Of a DNA stretch of 53,580 nt, positions 34,302 to 43,761 are shown piece by piece; within the stretch, counting starts at the first letter, position 1, and the number at the start of each line of letters is the position of its first letter. Under the pieces are notes generated by a model. It searched no databases. It saw only the letters and a list, made by a program, of their open reading frames with translations, and had not been told where the DNA came from. Both the position numbers and the translations under genes were made by a program. Origin of the DNA: Acidobacteriota bacterium (GTDB lineage: Bacteria > Acidobacteriota > JAAYUB01). The stretch is taken from positions 1-53,580 of the forward strand of contig JAAYUB010000074.1 in NCBI GenBank assembly GCA_012517875.1. The letters run 5' to 3'.

Positions 34302-37300
34302 TTATCGGACCTCGACTTCGACGCTGGCCGAGTGGCTGTTGAATTCGGGCGCGTACATGCACGCGATGTGGGCCAGGCCCGTGGGGTAGCGGCCCTTGTG
34401 CGTCACCCGCAGGTTGTACTCGAAGACGTAGGTCCCCACGGGGAGATAGTCGATGAAGAAGTGGGTGGCCGTGTCGCGGGTGGACTGGTAGTAGAAGAGG
34501 CCGTCCTGGAAGCGGTAGCCCGAGAGGACGTCCGCCGGCTCAAAGCCGCTGCCGCGGTGGTCCTTCATGTGGACGTACTCCATGTCGCGGTCCACCCGCA
34601 ACGTGACCCGGACCACCACCAGGTCGCCCACGGCCAGCGGCCCGGCCACCGGCTCGATCACCGGGCCCTGCTTCGTGTCGCGCCGGACAAAGAGCGCTTT
34701 CTGGAGCTGCAGCGGGGTGCCGGCGTACGGCGTGATGCGGCCGATGTCCTCGAGGTACTGCCAGTGCAGGCCGCCCCAGGCGATCCCCGGGTCGGTTTTC
34801 TCCAGCTTCACCTCGCCCATTTCCGGCCGGATCTCGGGGCCGCTCCACCGCTTTTCGTAGCAGCCGGTGCCGGCTTCGACCGTGTCCGGCTCCACCCGCT
34901 GCCCGCCGAGGGTCACCCCGACGAGGGCGTCGGCGGCGAGCCAATCCTCGCCCCGGTGCAGCAGGGCGTAAATCGCGTCGGCCGTAGCGGTGGTGGTCTT
35001 CCAGTTCTGGGTCTGCTTCTGCTTGAGGAGCCAGATCTTGCATTCCTCGACCGTCTGGGCGTCGCGGGCCACCTCGTCAAAGGCCTCGATCATGAGCGCC
35101 TGCGCTTCGATGGGGGCGTGGTACCACCACCAGGAGAGCTGGCCCTCCGCCCAGTAGCGACCGAGCTCCGGATGAACCTGGCTGCGCTCCTTGAGCGAAC
35201 GCAGAATCTGCATCGCCGGGACGGTGCCGCCGAAACGGTGTTCGGCCAGCGCCAGTTGCGCCTGGGCGCGGCGGGAGTCGAGTTTGAGCCAGTGGGTCTC
35301 GCCCTGTTTGAGGAAGTAAAGCGCGGCCTTGGCGGCTTCCCCCTGGAGCGGCTTTTCCTCGAGGTAGAAGCTCCGGGCGTACAGGTACATGGCTGCGGTG
35401 GGCGTGAGGTTGTTCTGGCGGAGCCGTTGGTTCTTGATGATCTCCTTGTGCACGTCAACAATCCAGCCGTCGAGATGGTCGACGGCCTTGAGGGCCATTT
35501 CCTGAGGCACCGCCTGCACCCCGAGGTGCTTGAGGCGCCCGAAGCCGGTGACCAGGTACAGGGTGATGTAACTGTTGCCGCGACCGCCGGGGAACCAGGG
35601 CCATGAGCCGTCGGGCAGTTGCATCTGCTCGAGCTTGCGCAGGGCGGACGCGAGCTCGGATTGGATCCGGTTTTCGTCGAAGAACAAGGCCGTGTTGCGC
35701 CTGGCCTGGGTTTCGTCCTGCGCGTCCAGCACCCACGGCGACTCTTCCAGCAACACACCGCGCAGGTCGGCGTTCCTTTCGAGGTTGGAAGCCAGCGCCG
35801 CGGGTTGGGCGGTCCGCCAGGCGTCCAGCACCTTGCGGATGCGCGGATTGGCGTGGGCGATGTGGTGGCCCAGGGCGTTGGCGTAGAGGCGGTTGAACAC
35901 CTGTTCGGAGCACTCATACGGGAACTCCATGAGGAACGGCAAGGCCTGCACCGCGTACCAGGCCGGATTGGACACCATCTGGAGCACCAGCTTCAGGTGG
36001 GCCAGCGAGTCGGAGGCGCCGGAGGCCATGAGCTTGTCGAAACGGAACGCCTTCTCACCCTGACCGCTGATCCAGAGCGGCAGCGATTCCTGGACCAGGA
36101 TCCGCCGGCTGATGACGGGGAGCAGCCCCACTTCGCCGTCGGAGAACTCGCCGGCGCGGGCCACGGCGCGATAGGTGACGAGGTCGAGACGGTCCGGGAC
36201 CTTGATCCGCCAGGCAAACGAGCGGGACTGCTTCGCCGGAATGGCGCCAGACTGGTTCGGCGTCGCGTTGGCCAGTGCGCCGTCGAGGGACTGCTCGCCG
36301 AGGGCGTCCAGAAAGTTCAAGGTGACAGCGCCTTCGAGCACGTTGTCGGTCAGGTTGATGACCTTAACGCTGAACTCCAGCTCGTCGCCCTCGCGGAGGA
36401 ACCGGGGCGGATTGGGCTGGACCATCAGCTCCTTCTGGGTGACCACCTCGTCGTTGAGGGCGCCGCTCGCCAGCTCGCGCGTGTGGGCCAGGCTTAAAAA
36501 GCGCCAGCGGGTCAGTGCCTCGGGCATGGTGAAGTTCAGGGTGAACGAGCCGTCGGCGCCCGCCTCCAGTTGCGGGAAGAAGAAAGCGGTCTCGTTCAGG
36601 TTGGTGCGGAGCTGGACCGGACCCGTCGGCGGAGACACCGGCTGGGCGGGCACTTCTGCCGGCGCGGCAGACGCATCGGCGGCTTCCGCTTCTCCCGGGG
36701 CCGCCATCTTCGCCGCGGGTGCCGGTGCGGGCGGCGGCATGGGCGCACCGGCCATCATGGCGGGCGCCTCGGCCATGGTCCGCCGCATCTCGTACATGAA
36801 GTAGTTGTCGGTCACGTCCGACGGGAAATGGAGGTAAAGCGGCTCCTCATAGGGCGCGTAGCGCCGAAACTCGTCCTCCCACATGCGGAGGCCCTGGCCC
36901 TTTGTGGAAAAGAACGGGTGGATGTACGTCCGGTCCTGGCGAAAAACGCCGGACAGGCCGGGAAACCCGTGAGGGTAGAACTGATCGAGCGAGGCGTCGT
37001 AGAGCGTCGCCACAAGTTCGGCCGCGGCTGCTTCGGCGCCCGGTCCGGTGACCTTCAGCGACCAGGTCTCGGCCTGGCCGGGACGGAGCTTGGAGCGGAA
37101 GGTGCCCCACTCCAGGCGGAGCGCCTTGTTGGTCCATGGCACCGCGACGCGCGTGGTGGTGGTGTAGAGGCGGTTTTCCTTGACGAAGGTGGTGACCACC
37201 GTGAAGCCGCCGCGGTGGCGCTCGGTCACCGGGTAGCTGATCCGATGCTGCGTCTCCTGCGGATGGATCCAATACTGCTGCAGCCACTCGCCGTCGGAGA

Positions 37301-40232
37301 AGATCTCCACAAGCGCGGGGCCTTCGGCGTAGCCCGTGGCCCAGAACGCCTCGAACGAATCGCCGGGTTCCAGCGCCTCCGGACGGCTGCCGAAGAACGC
37401 CGGCGTCTTGACCGGAAACGTGCGGGCCGCGGGATCCAGCACCAGCAGCGGCTGCATGGCGCGCACCGGCGAACCGTACCGGTCCTGGGTGTGGAGCTGG
37501 GCGCGGTAGACACCGGGGGACAGGGTGAGATCCACGACCAGCGTCCCATCCGCGCCGGTGGAAAATTCGCGAGTCAACGCCTGGTCGCCCGCGGGCCAGC
37601 GCTGCCACTCGGCGGTGCGGGCCGACGCGGCCTCGCCGGCGCCACGGCGGGCGCCGAACAGCTCGGCGGGCACAGGGGCGTCGGGCATCTGCAGTTTGAA
37701 AACCGTCAAGGTGCCCGTGGCGGGGACGGGCTCGCCGTCGAGGGTGGTGGTGCGGAGTTTCAAACGGATCGGCCCGGTCGACTCCTGCCACTCGGCGGCG
37801 GTGATGTCGGCTTGCAGGGCGGTGTAGCCCAGCCGGACCACCCGTTCGCTGCTCCGCGTTTCGCCGGCTGTGTCGGTCACGTCCACTTGGATCCGGTACA
37901 CGAAGGTGGGATGGTCACCGGCAGGGATCTTCTTGTCGGGCCGCGCGGCGAACGTCACGCGGAACACGCCGGCGGCGTCGGTCGTCAGCGTGCCGCTGGC
38001 GATTTCCTGTGGCTCGCCGATGCGCCAGCGCGGGTCGCGGTAGTAGTAAAACCAAGGCGGCAGCTGGGCCAGCCGGACCACTCGGTAGCGGACGGACGCG
38101 CTGTCAATGGGCGCGCCGGCATAAGCCTGGGCCTCGCCGGTGACCGTGACCGCGTCGCCCAGCCGGCATTCGCCTTCGGGCGGCCGGAGCTCCACGAAGA
38201 ACTTGGGCCGCTTGTATTCCTCGACCCGGAGGATGGCGCTGCCCGGCGGGTCGGCGGTGACGAGCCGCATGGCGCCTAGCAGCCGGCCCGTTGGGGCCGT
38301 CCAGGTGCCGCTGAAGGAGCCGAAGTCGTTGGTCACGAAGTCGGCTTTGGCGATCTCCTGGTCATTGACATCGCGGAAGGCCAGGGTCACGGTCCGCCGG
38401 GGCAGGACCCGGTAGCTGTTCCCGGCGGGATCGGTTTCGAGGCAGAGGCCCTTGAAGTGGATCATCTGTCCCGGCCGGTACAGCGAGCGGTCGGTGAAGA
38501 GGACGGTTCGCGTCGCGGCTTCGGTCCGCGTGATGCGGGCGTAGCCGACGCTGTCGTCGTGGAGGTAGCGCGTGCCATCGGGCGCCCGGAAGAAGAACAT
38601 CTGGTCCCGGCGGTTCTCGCCGGGCTGGATGAAGAAGTAGCCGTTGGCATCGGTGACGGCGGCGCCCGACTGCTTGTAGGCACGCTTGGCGTAGTCGTAG
38701 GCGTACGCCGTGACCGCCACCCCGGCTATGGGTCGACCGGTGGCGTTGCCCAGCGCATGGCCCTCAATACGGTCTCCGCGGGCGCGCAGGACCACCCCGA
38801 ACGGGCTGCTCCAGAAAGTGGCGTTTGCGATGGCGTTTTCCTTGAGCCGGAACGACTTGTCGTAGCTGGCCAGGACGCGGTAGAAGCCGGGCGCCAGCCC
38901 CGGCAGCTCGACATCCTGAGTCGTTTCTTTGTAATCGGTGGTGGGCGGGAGGGTCTTGTGGATCTCCCAGAGCGGCTGGCTGCGCAGCAGCTTGTCCAGC
39001 TCATCGGTGTTGAGATGCTGCTCCCGGAAAAGCTCCATTGACGGGGGGAGGGATACGGGGTAGATACGGAAAGTCAAGCCGGTGACGTTGCGGTAGGTGA
39101 CCCGGACATGCCAGGGACGCTCCGGCAGGGTCACTGTCTCGGCCTGCAACTGGAAGACCGGCTGCCGGATGGCGGTGATCAGGTTGCGGCAATTGGCGCC
39201 GCCTACCGACTTGGGTGCGGTTTCGGCGCCCGCCTCGGCGACGGCCAGGGCCGCGGTGAACGCTTCCTGCGACTGCAGCTCTTGAGCCCAATAGTAACAG
39301 GCCAGGGCGGACACATTATCACCGGCCGATTCCGCCAGTTCCTGCAACCGCTCGATGAAGCGCTCGGCGGCCGCCTCACCGGCGGCGACGTTGCGTGCCC
39401 AGTGGAGCCGGCGCAGATCGGCGTCGCGCCGCGCCGCCGGGTCGGCGTCCTGAGCGTGGGCGCGCAGAATGCGCTGGAACAACTGCAGCGCTCTGAGCAG
39501 CGGCGACTCTGTGTCGGTGGTGACCGGCTGCCACTGCACGAAAGCGGCGGCAGGAGCCAGCACATCGGAGTCGGCAGTAATTTCGAAGGCATCCTGCGGC
39601 TTGGGTCGGAAGGTGTCATTCGATGTGTAGAAGACGATGGCTTGGTCGGCGATGAAGTCGAACAGGGTGGGCCGCAGCGCGTCGGGCATGTTCCCCGGTT
39701 CTAGAAACTCGCGGAAGTCCGCAGTGGGGATCTGACGCAACAGCGCCTCGTCAGCGAGCACCGACTGGTAGAGGGCGTCCATCTCCCGGAACAACCGGGG
39801 CAGGTCCCAAGTCGTGAAGTCCTGTTCGTCCAGCTTGGCGGTGGCGTCGCGATCGAGGAAGCGGTACCGGTTCCGCTGATAGTAATGGTTGTACCACTGG
39901 GCCAGGATGACCCGCAGCAGCGGCTGGATGCGCGCGGGCGCCTGGGGCAGCGCCGCTCGGAGCCGGCGCACCTTTTCCTCTGGGTGGTTGCCGCCGGTCA
40001 CGGATTCCATGAGGATCTTCTTGACCAGCGCCCGAAGCGCCTCGACGTCGGCGCCGTCGCGGCAGGCGCCGTCGTAGATCTGGCCCAGCAGCGCCGCGGA
40101 GGTCTCGGGCAGGCCGTCCGCCTCCGCCTGGGCGACCCGGTCCCAGAGTGACTTGCGGCTCCTGCCGTCCGCGGCGTCACAGGCGATCCCGAACAGCAGG
40201 ACGCAACCGATCATCAGAAAAAACGCCCACAT
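34302..40232 (-). CDS. Bacterial alpha-2-macroglobulin family protein
   Basis: 1976 residues. Periplasmic or secreted protease trap. An N-terminal signal segment (MWAFFLMIGCVLLFGIACDA) precedes a helical N-terminal region (about 30-330) that is not typical of short macroglobulins. MG-type beta domains follow, with TDRSLYRPGQMIHFKG and VEEYKRPKFFVELRPP. A low-complexity Ala/Pro segment around MPPPAPAPAAKMAAPGEAEA may be the bait region. The A2M domain has FFPQLEAGADGSFTLNFTMPE. The thioester motif CSEQ sits in PYECSEQVF, with Cys at residue 1441. The helical TED and receptor-like end follow. AAGGAG precedes the ATG at 40232, favouring it over the ATG 27 bp upstream. The pbpC partner common beside E. 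coli-type macroglobulins is absent. Confidence 0.93.
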   Translation of the reverse strand: MWAFFLMIGCVLLFGIACDAADGRSRKSLWDRVAQAEADGLPETSAALLGQIYDGACRDGADVEALRALVKKILMESVTGGNHPEEKVRRLRAALPQAPARIQPLLRVILAQWYNHYYQRNRYRFLDRDATAKLDEQDFTTWDLPRLFREMDALYQSVLADEALLRQIPTADFREFLEPGNMPDALRPTLFDFIADQAIVFYTSNDTFRPKPQDAFEITADSDVLAPAAAFVQWQPVTTDTESPLLRALQLFQRILRAHAQDADPAARRDADLRRLHWARNVAAGEAAAERFIERLQELAESAGDNVSALACYYWAQELQSQEAFTAALAVAEAGAETAPKSVGGANCRNLITAIRQPVFQLQAETVTLPERPWHVRVTYRNVTGLTFRIYPVSLPPSMELFREQHLNTDELDKLLRSQPLWEIHKTLPPTTDYKETTQDVELPGLAPGFYRVLASYDKSFRLKENAIANATFWSSPFGVVLRARGDRIEGHALGNATGRPIAGVAVTAYAYDYAKRAYKQSGAAVTDANGYFFIQPGENRRDQMFFFRAPDGTRYLHDDSVGYARITRTEAATRTVLFTDRSLYRPGQMIHFKGLCLETDPAGNSYRVLPRRTVTLAFRDVNDQEIAKADFVTNDFGSFSGTWTAPTGRLLGAMRLVTADPPGSAILRVEEYKRPKFFVELRPPEGECRLGDAVTVTGEAQAYAGAPIDSASVRYRVVRLAQLPPWFYYYRDPRWRIGEPQEIASGTLTTDAAGVFRVTFAARPDKKIPAGDHPTFVYRIQVDVTDTAGETRSSERVVRLGYTALQADITAAEWQESTGPIRLKLRTTTLDGEPVPATGTLTVFKLQMPDAPVPAELFGARRGAGEAASARTAEWQRWPAGDQALTREFSTGADGTLVVDLTLSPGVYRAQLHTQDRYGSPVRAMQPLLVLDPAARTFPVKTPAFFGSRPEALEPGDSFEAFWATGYAEGPALVEIFSDGEWLQQYWIHPQETQHRISYPVTERHRGGFTVVTTFVKENRLYTTTTRVAVPWTNKALRLEWGTFRSKLRPGQAETWSLKVTGPGAEAAAAELVATLYDASLDQFYPHGFPGLSGVFRQDRTYIHPFFSTKGQGLRMWEDEFRRYAPYEEPLYLHFPSDVTDNYFMYEMRRTMAEAPAMMAGAPMPPPAPAPAAKMAAPGEAEAADASAAPAEVPAQPVSPPTGPVQLRTNLNETAFFFPQLEAGADGSFTLNFTMPEALTRWRFLSLAHTRELASGALNDEVVTQKELMVQPNPPRFLREGDELEFSVKVINLTDNVLEGAVTLNFLDALGEQSLDGALANATPNQSGAIPAKQSRSFAWRIKVPDRLDLVTYRAVARAGEFSDGEVGLLPVISRRILVQESLPLWISGQGEKAFRFDKLMASGASDSLAHLKLVLQMVSNPAWYAVQALPFLMEFPYECSEQVFNRLYANALGHHIAHANPRIRKVLDAWRTAQPAALASNLERNADLRGVLLEESPWVLDAQDETQARRNTALFFDENRIQSELASALRKLEQMQLPDGSWPWFPGGRGNSYITLYLVTGFGRLKHLGVQAVPQEMALKAVDHLDGWIVDVHKEIIKNQRLRQNNLTPTAAMYLYARSFYLEEKPLQGEAAKAALYFLKQGETHWLKLDSRRAQAQLALAEHRFGGTVPAMQILRSLKERSQVHPELGRYWAEGQLSWWWYHAPIEAQALMIEAFDEVARDAQTVEECKIWLLKQKQTQNWKTTTATADAIYALLHRGEDWLAADALVGVTLGGQRVEPDTVEAGTGCYEKRWSGPEIRPEMGEVKLEKTDPGIAWGGLHWQYLEDIGRITPYAGTPLQLQKALFVRRDTKQGPVIEPVAGPLAVGDLVVVRVTLRVDRDMEYVHMKDHRGSGFEPADVLSGYRFQDGLFYYQSTRDTATHFFIDYLPVGTYVFEYNLRVTHKGRYPTGLAHIACMYAPEFNSHSASVEVEVR

Positions 40233-40377
40233 GGAAAACTCCTTGGTGTTGCTTCGCATGCCAGATTGTCCTTTTTATTTTGAGAATACTCTGAACAGTG
40301 GGGAGTGTCAATGTGGCCGCCACGGCGGCAGGTCGACGGTGGGTGCGGGGTGACGGAGTGCGGGAGCCGATAGCCGA

Positions 40378-40944
40378 TCAGTAGCCGGGCCGCCACACGC
40401 AGTTACGGTCGCGCTCGTACTCGGTCCAGAGGCAGTATTCGGACGCAATGGGTTGGGGAAACAGCTCCTGGAAGGCGCCCTGGTCGGGGCCGATTCCCTG
40501 GTCGTTCAGGTTCAGGTTCCGCTCCGACACCTTGACGAGACCCTGGCTGGACAGGCGGTAGTGGATCAGCCGGCCCAGGCCCTTCCCGGTGCGCTGAAAC
40601 ACGGACACCCGGCCCACGCCCGGCCGGATCTTGTCGATGGCGATGGCTTTGGGATGGAACAGCAGTTGCGCCACCCGGACGTAGCGGCCGTTCGGTTGGC
40701 TCAGGTAGATGTCCCACATGCCGCCGGCGCCGCCCCACGTCTGGCTGCCGGTGACGGCGATGTCGGTGCGGCCGTCGCAGTCGAAGTCGGCGTAGAGGCG
40801 GATGAGACGCAGATCGGGCTCTTCCTGGGCGAGACCGGCCATGCCGATGAAATAAAACGTGACGGGATCCGCCACGGCAGGCGAAACCGGCAGGGCCACC
40901 GTGGCAAGCAGGGTGATCCAGAACCCGGCGATCCAACAGCGCAT
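40378..40944 (-). CDS. Secreted protein with VCBS/FG-GAP-like repeat
   Basis: 188 residues. Signal peptide about 1-27 (MRCWIAGFWITLLATVALP, cut near AVA). A calcium-loop-like segment LYADFDCDGRTDIAVTGSQT with the D-x-D-x-D-G pattern is typical of FG-GAP/VCBS repeats, followed by beta-rich sequence ending in a Tyr. Such modules are extracellular, Ca2+-binding, often in larger proteins; here only one is clear. Function unknown. The start is the first ATG in a signal-peptide context; the longer frame upstream is shadow sequence. It lies downstream of the OsmC gene with a gap of 53 bp. Confidence 0.6.
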   Translation of the reverse strand: MRCWIAGFWITLLATVALPVSPAVADPVTFYFIGMAGLAQEEPDLRLIRLYADFDCDGRTDIAVTGSQTWGGAGGMWDIYLSQPNGRYVRVAQLLFHPKAIAIDKIRPGVGRVSVFQRTGKGLGRLIHYRLSSQGLVKVSERNLNLNDQGIGPDQGAFQELFPQPIASEYCLWTEYERDRNCVWRPGY

Positions 40945-40997
40945 GGCAGAGCCTCCGCGGCAGGTTGGCCGCATTGTAACGCCGGCACGCGGGACTG

Positions 40998-41411
40998 TCA
41001 AAAAGTCCCCGATGCGACGACGCGGGCGACCGTGGTGATTTCCGGTGGGTTTTCCAGATGCTGCTTGACCTTGCACTGGTCGGCGGCGCGGATCAGCGCA
41101 GGGAGGTATTTTTCGGGGAAGTCTGCCGGGACCTGGATTTCCAGCTCGATGGTCTCCACGTTCTTCGTGCCGGTCGTGAAATGAATGCGCTGGACGATCC
41201 GGACGCCGTCCAGGCTCAACTTCCGCTGCTGGCAGAAATACAAAACATAAATACCGGCGCACGTGCCGATTGAAGCCAGGAACAAGAGAAAAGGAGCCGG
41301 GGCGCTGTCGGTGCCGCCGCCTTCTGGCGGCTGGTCCGTAACGACGGTGTGATGGCCGAAATGGGCGTTGACCAAGGTGCCGCCCGGAAAGTCAATTCGC
41401 ATTTCTAACAT
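40998..41411 (-). CDS. OsmC-family peroxidase-like protein
   Basis: 137 residues, typical length. OsmC/Ohr proteins reduce organic peroxides with two redox cysteines. Both are present: Cys in FLASIGTCAGIYVL and Cys in RAADQCKVKQHLENP. PAPFLLFLAS and the N-terminal GGTLVNAHF are family-like. GGAGG precedes the ATG at 41411, favouring it over the internal ATG three codons on. It lies about 230 bp downstream of the aminotransferase gene on the same strand. The exact subtype (OsmC, Ohr or YhfA-like) is not resolved. Confidence 0.88.
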   Translation of the reverse strand: MLEMRIDFPGGTLVNAHFGHHTVVTDQPPEGGGTDSAPAPFLLFLASIGTCAGIYVLYFCQQRKLSLDGVRIVQRIHFTTGTKNVETIELEIQVPADFPEKYLPALIRAADQCKVKQHLENPPEITTVARVVASGTF

Positions 41412-41644
41412 GCCGCCTCCTGCATTGGGTGTGGTGTATCCATCGTCAAGTGAGTGCATATACGCCGTCGGTTGTTGCAGACGGGACAACAGCCGAATTA
41501 TACGGGCGAATGGATGACGGAAACAATCCGTAGGATTCCTCCCGGCCCCGACGGCATAAACCGGGCGGATGGTCGATGGCGTGGCTGGAGTTGTCTCAGC
41601 CGGGACCGCAGTGATGGTCTGGGTCCGGCACGGTGCAAGGGGAT

Positions 41645-42781
41645 TCAATCCAGGGCTGCTGTGAACGTGTCCGCCAGCGGGGCTTTCGGCTGGAAGCCGA
41701 GTCCGCGCAGCACGTCGTCGAGGGCGCCCAGGGCCAAACCCACCTTGTCCACCCAGCAATTTTCGCCCATGTGGCCGATGCGGATCACGGGATCGGTGAG
41801 CGTGCCCAGCGAGCCGGCCAACAGAATGCGGTGCCGTTCCAGAATCTCCCGCCGGATCTCCGACTCCTTCAATCCGGACGGCGGCAGGAAGGCCGTAACC
41901 GTGTCGGACCAGCCGGCTTTGGGAAAGAGCTCCAGTCCGCCGGCGGTGATGGCCTGGCGCACCGCCTGGCCCACGCGGTGGTGGCGCTCGTAGACGTCCG
42001 CGTCCGCCAGCACCCGGTCCAGCGCGGCGTCCAGGCCGAACAGATCGCTCACCGGCAGCGTGTAAGGGAACCATTTCCGCTCGTACCAGTCGGCCCAGTG
42101 GTCGAGGTTGCAGTAGTAGCCGGCCACCGGTTGTTTCCGGCGGTGGATGGCCCCCCACGCTTCGGGACTGACGCTGAGGAAGGACAGACCCGGCGAGGCG
42201 GACAGGCACTTCTGGGAGCCGCCCAGCAGGATGTCCACGCCCCAGTTGTCGGCGGCGATGGGGATTCCGCCGATGGAGGATACGGCGTCCACCACCGTCA
42301 GGATGCCGCGCTCCCGCAGCAGAGGCGCCAGCAGCGGCACCGGATTGAGCAGGCCGGTGGGCGTCTCGCAGTGCACGAGGGTGGCGAGCTTAAAGCCGGA
42401 GTCGCGTTGGAGCAGCGCCAGCACCTCGTCCGGATCGAACGGATGCCGCTCGTCGCCGTAACAGAACACCACCTGGCCGCCGTACAGCTTGACGAAGTCG
42501 GCGAAGCCGTAGCCGAACACGCCGTTGGCGAAGCAAAGGATCCGATCGCCGGGCTCGATGAGCGAGGCACAGGCGGCCTCGAGGCCGAGGATGCCCTCTC
42601 CGCCCAGCACCACCACCTCATGTTCCGTGCCCACCAGCCGCGCGATCTTGCGGGTCACTCCGCGGTAGAACTCGAAAAATGCGGGATCCAGGTCCGGGTT
42701 GACCATGGCACGGGACATCGCGGTGAGCACGTCCTCACTGACCTCGGTGGGTCCCGGCGTCATGAGCATGGGCGGTTTCAT
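41645..42781 (-). CDS. Class V aminotransferase (alanine-glyoxylate type)
   Basis: 378 residues, PLP-dependent. It begins MLMTPGPTEVSEDVL, a hallmark of the serine-pyruvate / alanine-glyoxylate aminotransferase group. GGEGILGLEAA near 60-70 holds the phosphate site, VVDAVSSIGGIPI the PLP Asp, and the Schiff-base lysine is in GGSQKCLSASPG. The C-terminal HMGENC matches the family. Likely donors are alanine or serine with glyoxylate or pyruvate as acceptor; not decided by sequence. It is transcribed separately from the OsmC gene downstream, or as its leader gene. Confidence 0.92.
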   Translation of the reverse strand: MKPPMLMTPGPTEVSEDVLTAMSRAMVNPDLDPAFFEFYRGVTRKIARLVGTEHEVVVLGGEGILGLEAACASLIEPGDRILCFANGVFGYGFADFVKLYGGQVVFCYGDERHPFDPDEVLALLQRDSGFKLATLVHCETPTGLLNPVPLLAPLLRERGILTVVDAVSSIGGIPIAADNWGVDILLGGSQKCLSASPGLSFLSVSPEAWGAIHRRKQPVAGYYCNLDHWADWYERKWFPYTLPVSDLFGLDAALDRVLADADVYERHHRVGQAVRQAITAGGLELFPKAGWSDTVTAFLPPSGLKESEIRREILERHRILLAGSLGTLTDPVIRIGHMGENCWVDKVGLALGALDDVLRGLGFQPKAPLADTFTAALD

Positions 42782-42840
42782 GAGCGCGCCTCCTGGGAGC
42801 GGTTCAGTGGGACACGATACGGCGCCCGCTGCTGGTTGCA

Positions 42841-42860
42841 GGGCGCCGCGCGCGGCGCCC
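42841..42860. repeat. 20-bp perfect palindrome upstream of aminotransferase
   Basis: Both strands read GGGCGCCGCGCGCGGCGCCC. It lies 60 bp before the aminotransferase start on the minus strand. It may be a regulator-binding or hairpin site, but no T-run follows on either strand, so it is not a terminator. Confidence 0.6.
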
Positions 42861-43004
42861 CGGCTGTATACGCCGTGTAGAGAATATCATAAAACTGTTG
42901 CCGGAATGTTGCAAATAGACGACTTGACCGACCGGCCTGGCACAGACCCCCCAACCGACAGAACCGCACCGCCAGCAGGGGAGATGATGAACCGCGCGAC
43001 GCGT

Positions 43005-43637
43005 CTAAAAGCGGATGTAAAAACCGCCGGAGGCCTCGAGCTGGTGGAAGAACTGTCCCGCTGTGACGATGTACACTTCGCCCGGCAAGACGCCGATGAC
43101 CCGGGTCTCTTCGCTGACGTAAGTGGGCACGTAACACCCCTGCACCCGCACCCCGGCGTGCTTGCCGATACCCAGCTTGATCCCGCCGCCCATGCGCACC
43201 GACAGGTGCAGGGAACCGTCGACGTCGGCGGGCACCGGATCCAGGTAGGTGGCGCCGATCCCGAAAATGAGGAAGGGGCGGATCCGACCTCCTTCGCAGA
43301 TCCAGTGATAGAGGCCGTTGAATTGGTACTGGTCCACATTCAGGTCGAAGAGTCGGACGGACGGCGACAGTGATCCGGTTCCCTCCCGGAGTTCCGCCTG
43401 CTGCCGGAGCCAGGAGAATTCCAACTGATAATGCTCATCGTAGTCGACGCCGAACGTGAAACCGCAGCCCGGCCCGCCCTCGAGCAGAAGGTCCCGCGTG
43501 GTCTCGCCGTCTTCGGCTTCGAATTCACCGCCGATTCGATACAGGGCCATGGGGGTGATCTCGAAACGCCCTGCGGCGGACAGTACGCTCGTCAGGGCCA
43601 GGCCGATTAGCAGGGAAATCGTGACTCGGTGGAACAT
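43005..43637 (-). CDS. Candidate outer-membrane beta-barrel protein
   Basis: 210 residues. Signal peptide about 1-22 (ISLLIGLALTSVLSAA). The mature part alternates hydrophobic and polar residues in strands with aromatic girdle residues (YQFNGLYHWI, PFLIFGIGATYL, LHLSVRMGGGIKLGIG) and ends GGFYIRF with a terminal Phe, the outer-membrane insertion signature. An eight-stranded OmpA/OmpW-like barrel is likely. No named family. The upstream gap of about 125 bp is unremarkable. Confidence 0.72.
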   Translation of the reverse strand: MFHRVTISLLIGLALTSVLSAAGRFEITPMALYRIGGEFEAEDGETTRDLLLEGGPGCGFTFGVDYDEHYQLEFSWLRQQAELREGTGSLSPSVRLFDLNVDQYQFNGLYHWICEGGRIRPFLIFGIGATYLDPVPADVDGSLHLSVRMGGGIKLGIGKHAGVRVQGCYVPTYVSEETRVIGVLPGEVYIVTAGQFFHQLEASGGFYIRF

Positions 43638-43761
43638 GCGGCATTCCTCCGGTTAAGAGTTTCGGCGTTCACCACCAGACCGTTGGTGTACCTTGGTTCT
43701 CCATTTGGCCGATCGCCGGAATTCAGCGGGCCCATTGTAACACCGATTCCTGACGGAGCAG

